Shown piece after piece: positions 16,626 through 18,009 of a DNA stretch of 18,009 bases. The position numbers and the translations under genes were made by a program. Numbering within the stretch: the stretch's first letter is position 1; the number at the start of each line of letters is the position of its first letter. The notes beneath the pieces were generated by a model. The model saw nothing but the letters and a program-made list of their open reading frames with translations, was not told the DNA's origin and searched no databases. This stretch comes from Trichomonas tenax (lineage: Eukaryota > Parabasalia > Trichomonadida > Trichomonadidae), in the NCBI GenBank assembly GCA_023091735.1, contig JALKBU010001036.1, positions 1 through 18,009 of the forward strand, in the 5' to 3' direction.

Positions 16626-17591
16626 ATGTTTTTTCCATTTCCGTTCCCGTACAGTCGAGCAGTAAGGTCCGTAGACCCTAAGCAAGACGCCAGTTCAATT
16701 TTTAGCGAAAAATTTTGCGCATTATTAGAAGTCGCATACGATATTTCCCGGGAACACCCAGATTTTTTACAATTAGCTGTGGACGCTGACCATCCAGAGC
16801 CACCTGATGCAGGTGGTGGTCAGTCAAACCCAGCAGATTCTTTATTTTTATATCTTTCAAAGAACTTTCATTACTTTAAGGTTAAACTCACATCAAAATT
16901 TTCAAAGGACAAGTACTTATATCAGCCACCAGACGGAAAGATCACCATCAACTCCATGGAGGATAACAGTCATGAATATAGCGAATTTGTCCAATTTATC
17001 ATTGTTTTAGATAATCGCGATGAAAACTCTCAAGTGATCACTCTAAATATTACGCTACTATTGGAGCGCCAGGCGCCAGAAGAAGATACTGATGAAATTT
17101 TCTCTCAAAACCCCGAAATTAATCCTCCGTTCATCTCATGGATGAATAAAGACGAATTTAAGGCAGTAATCAATACACATGGTATCACAGCAAATGATAT
17201 TAGAGCGATTTACTGGGTTATGCTTACATTATCAGAATATATTATTGAAGATGAGATTCTCAACGTTTTCAGTGAAGATGGTTGTATTAATACAGGAGAG
17301 AAAGCAATTTTATTCTGGACTCACACCGAAGAATACTTCGAAAGATGCGTTTCGATTTATAACCAAGATGCAATCGATATTCTCAAGTCTCAGTTCGAAA
17401 TGAACGCACTCGAAAGCAGCAAGAGCATGGTTGCCGCTGCAGAAAATGTGTTACATGTTATTGATCAAAAGATCGATTTCAAAATCGGACAATTGAACAC
17501 ACACACATATAAGCCCTTTCCGGCGAGCAAGCTCGCCTTCGGGCTAGGAAAAATGAAGAAATTTAATGATTTCGTGAAGTTTTCACGTTAA
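16626..17591 (+). CDS. Unknown 321-residue protein starting just after tRNA-Asn
   Basis: I do not recognise the family. The start is the first ATG of the frame (16626); the frame runs upstream into the tRNA only through a GTG, so an earlier start is unlikely. The N-terminus is unusual, M-F-F-P-F-P-F-P-Y. The middle has Asp/Glu-rich loops (52-71, 150-160) and a mixed helix/strand appearance, as in a folded globular domain; W172, W197 and W231 may be core residues. Residues ~240-285 look helical. There is no signal peptide or clear membrane helix. The last ~25 residues include P-F-P-A-S-K-L-A-F-G-L, encoded by a GC-rich nested palindrome unlike the rest of the gene, so the C-terminus may derive from an inserted repeat. 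The gene is long and non-repetitive, so it is likely real. Confidence 0.75.
   Translation: MFFPFPFPYSRAVRSVDPKQDASSIFSEKFCALLEVAYDISREHPDFLQLAVDADHPEPPDAGGGQSNPADSLFLYLSKNFHYFKVKLTSKFSKDKYLYQPPDGKITINSMEDNSHEYSEFVQFIIVLDNRDENSQVITLNITLLLERQAPEEDTDEIFSQNPEINPPFISWMNKDEFKAVINTHGITANDIRAIYWVMLTLSEYIIEDEILNVFSEDGCINTGEKAILFWTHTEEYFERCVSIYNQDAIDILKSQFEMNALESSKSMVAAAENVLHVIDQKIDFKIGQLNTHTYKPFPASKLAFGLGKMKKFNDFVKFSR
17512..17545. repeat. GC-rich nested palindrome inside the 3' end of the coding region
   Basis: The inner stem GGCGAGC-AA-GCTCGCC (17522-17537) is perfect, and outer AGCCC (17512-17516) pairs with GGGCT (17541-17545). Such a GC-dense, doubly symmetrical element contrasts with the AT-rich gene and resembles the repetitive palindromic elements that insert in frame in some genomes. 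Confidence 0.75.
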
Positions 17592-18009
17592 GATTTAAAG
17601 ATTTCGGCATGTTTTACCATTTGTGGAATTTTGGTTTAACTTTTGAAATCATAAAAAAACTTCAAAATTTGGGGATTTACTCGAGTAAATGAAGGATGGA
17701 ACCATGAAGAAATGGGGGTAAATTGATGATTTCATTAGTTTTGGGGCATTTCTGAAAAAGCTGAACCAAAAAATGAAATTTGACAAAATTGGTTGATTTT
17801 AAGGGATTTACTCGAGTAAATTAGGTGTGGATTTGGGGATTTACTGGAGCAAATAAGCATTTTTCGGATGTTTTCGTTAAGATTCCAGGGTTCCTGGTTC
17901 CATGCTTGAAAATAAACCATTTTATAAATACGTATATTTTTAGAAAAAGCAGATCAGAAAAAGCTAAACCAAAAAATATATTTCATATAATAATATACCT
18001 GGAACTACC
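17592..18009. other. Repeat-rich downstream region with three CTCGAG-centred palindromes
   Basis: No gene is seen. The 16-bp palindrome ATTTACTCGAGTAAAT occurs perfectly at 17675-17690 and 17806-17821, and with two changes at 17839-17854, each preceded by GGG or GGGG. A second direct repeat, GAAAAAGCT(G/A)AACCAAAAAAT, occurs near 17755 and 17956. These look like dispersed non-coding repeats. Confidence 0.7.

Overview
This is eukaryotic protist DNA. It is very AT-rich between genes, the protein genes are compact and mostly intronless, and there is a standard nuclear tRNA-Asn without an encoded CCA. The gene content (a tubulin tyrosine ligase-like enzyme, a DEAD-box RNA helicase with a long Asn/Gly-rich tail) fits a flagellated protist. 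All three stop codons end genes, so the standard code is likely. My best guess is a parabasalid of the Tritrichomonas/Trichomonas type. That is inference from overall style, not from a diagnostic marker, and the intron described below does not match the well-known Trichomonas vaginalis intron signals.

Layout. Positions 541-2238 (-) encode an acidic, low-complexity protein of unknown function. Two small unknown proteins follow on the + strand (3074-3478 and 4751-5368). They align without gaps over their first ~70 residues and are diverged tandem paralogues. The second appears to contain a 129-nt spliceosomal intron whose 5' splice site supplies the apparent stop codon of the unspliced frame. 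A TTL-family protein ligase (5496-7088, -) converges on it, and a TauE/SafE-family membrane permease with a cysteine-rich ectodomain (7404-8750, -) lies behind the ligase.

From 8751 to 13801 there is no convincing protein gene. The central part is dominated by foldback DNA. A two-part hairpin unit is repeated around 9948-11280, and a ~470-bp palindrome with ~200-bp arms lies inside the series. A second, unrelated pair of hairpins is repeated with a 230-bp period at 12593-13000. These are the least explained structures in the window.

The right side carries a DEAD-box helicase of the DDX5/Dbp2-like type (13802-16186, +), tRNA-Asn(GTT) (16541-16614), and an unknown 321-residue protein (16626-17591) that begins only 11 bases after the tRNA. 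Its C-terminal codons run through a GC-rich nested palindrome that looks inserted. The last 400 bases hold short dispersed repeats, including three copies of a 16-bp palindrome centred on CTCGAG.

The genes do not form an obvious pathway or operon; each appears to be transcribed separately.
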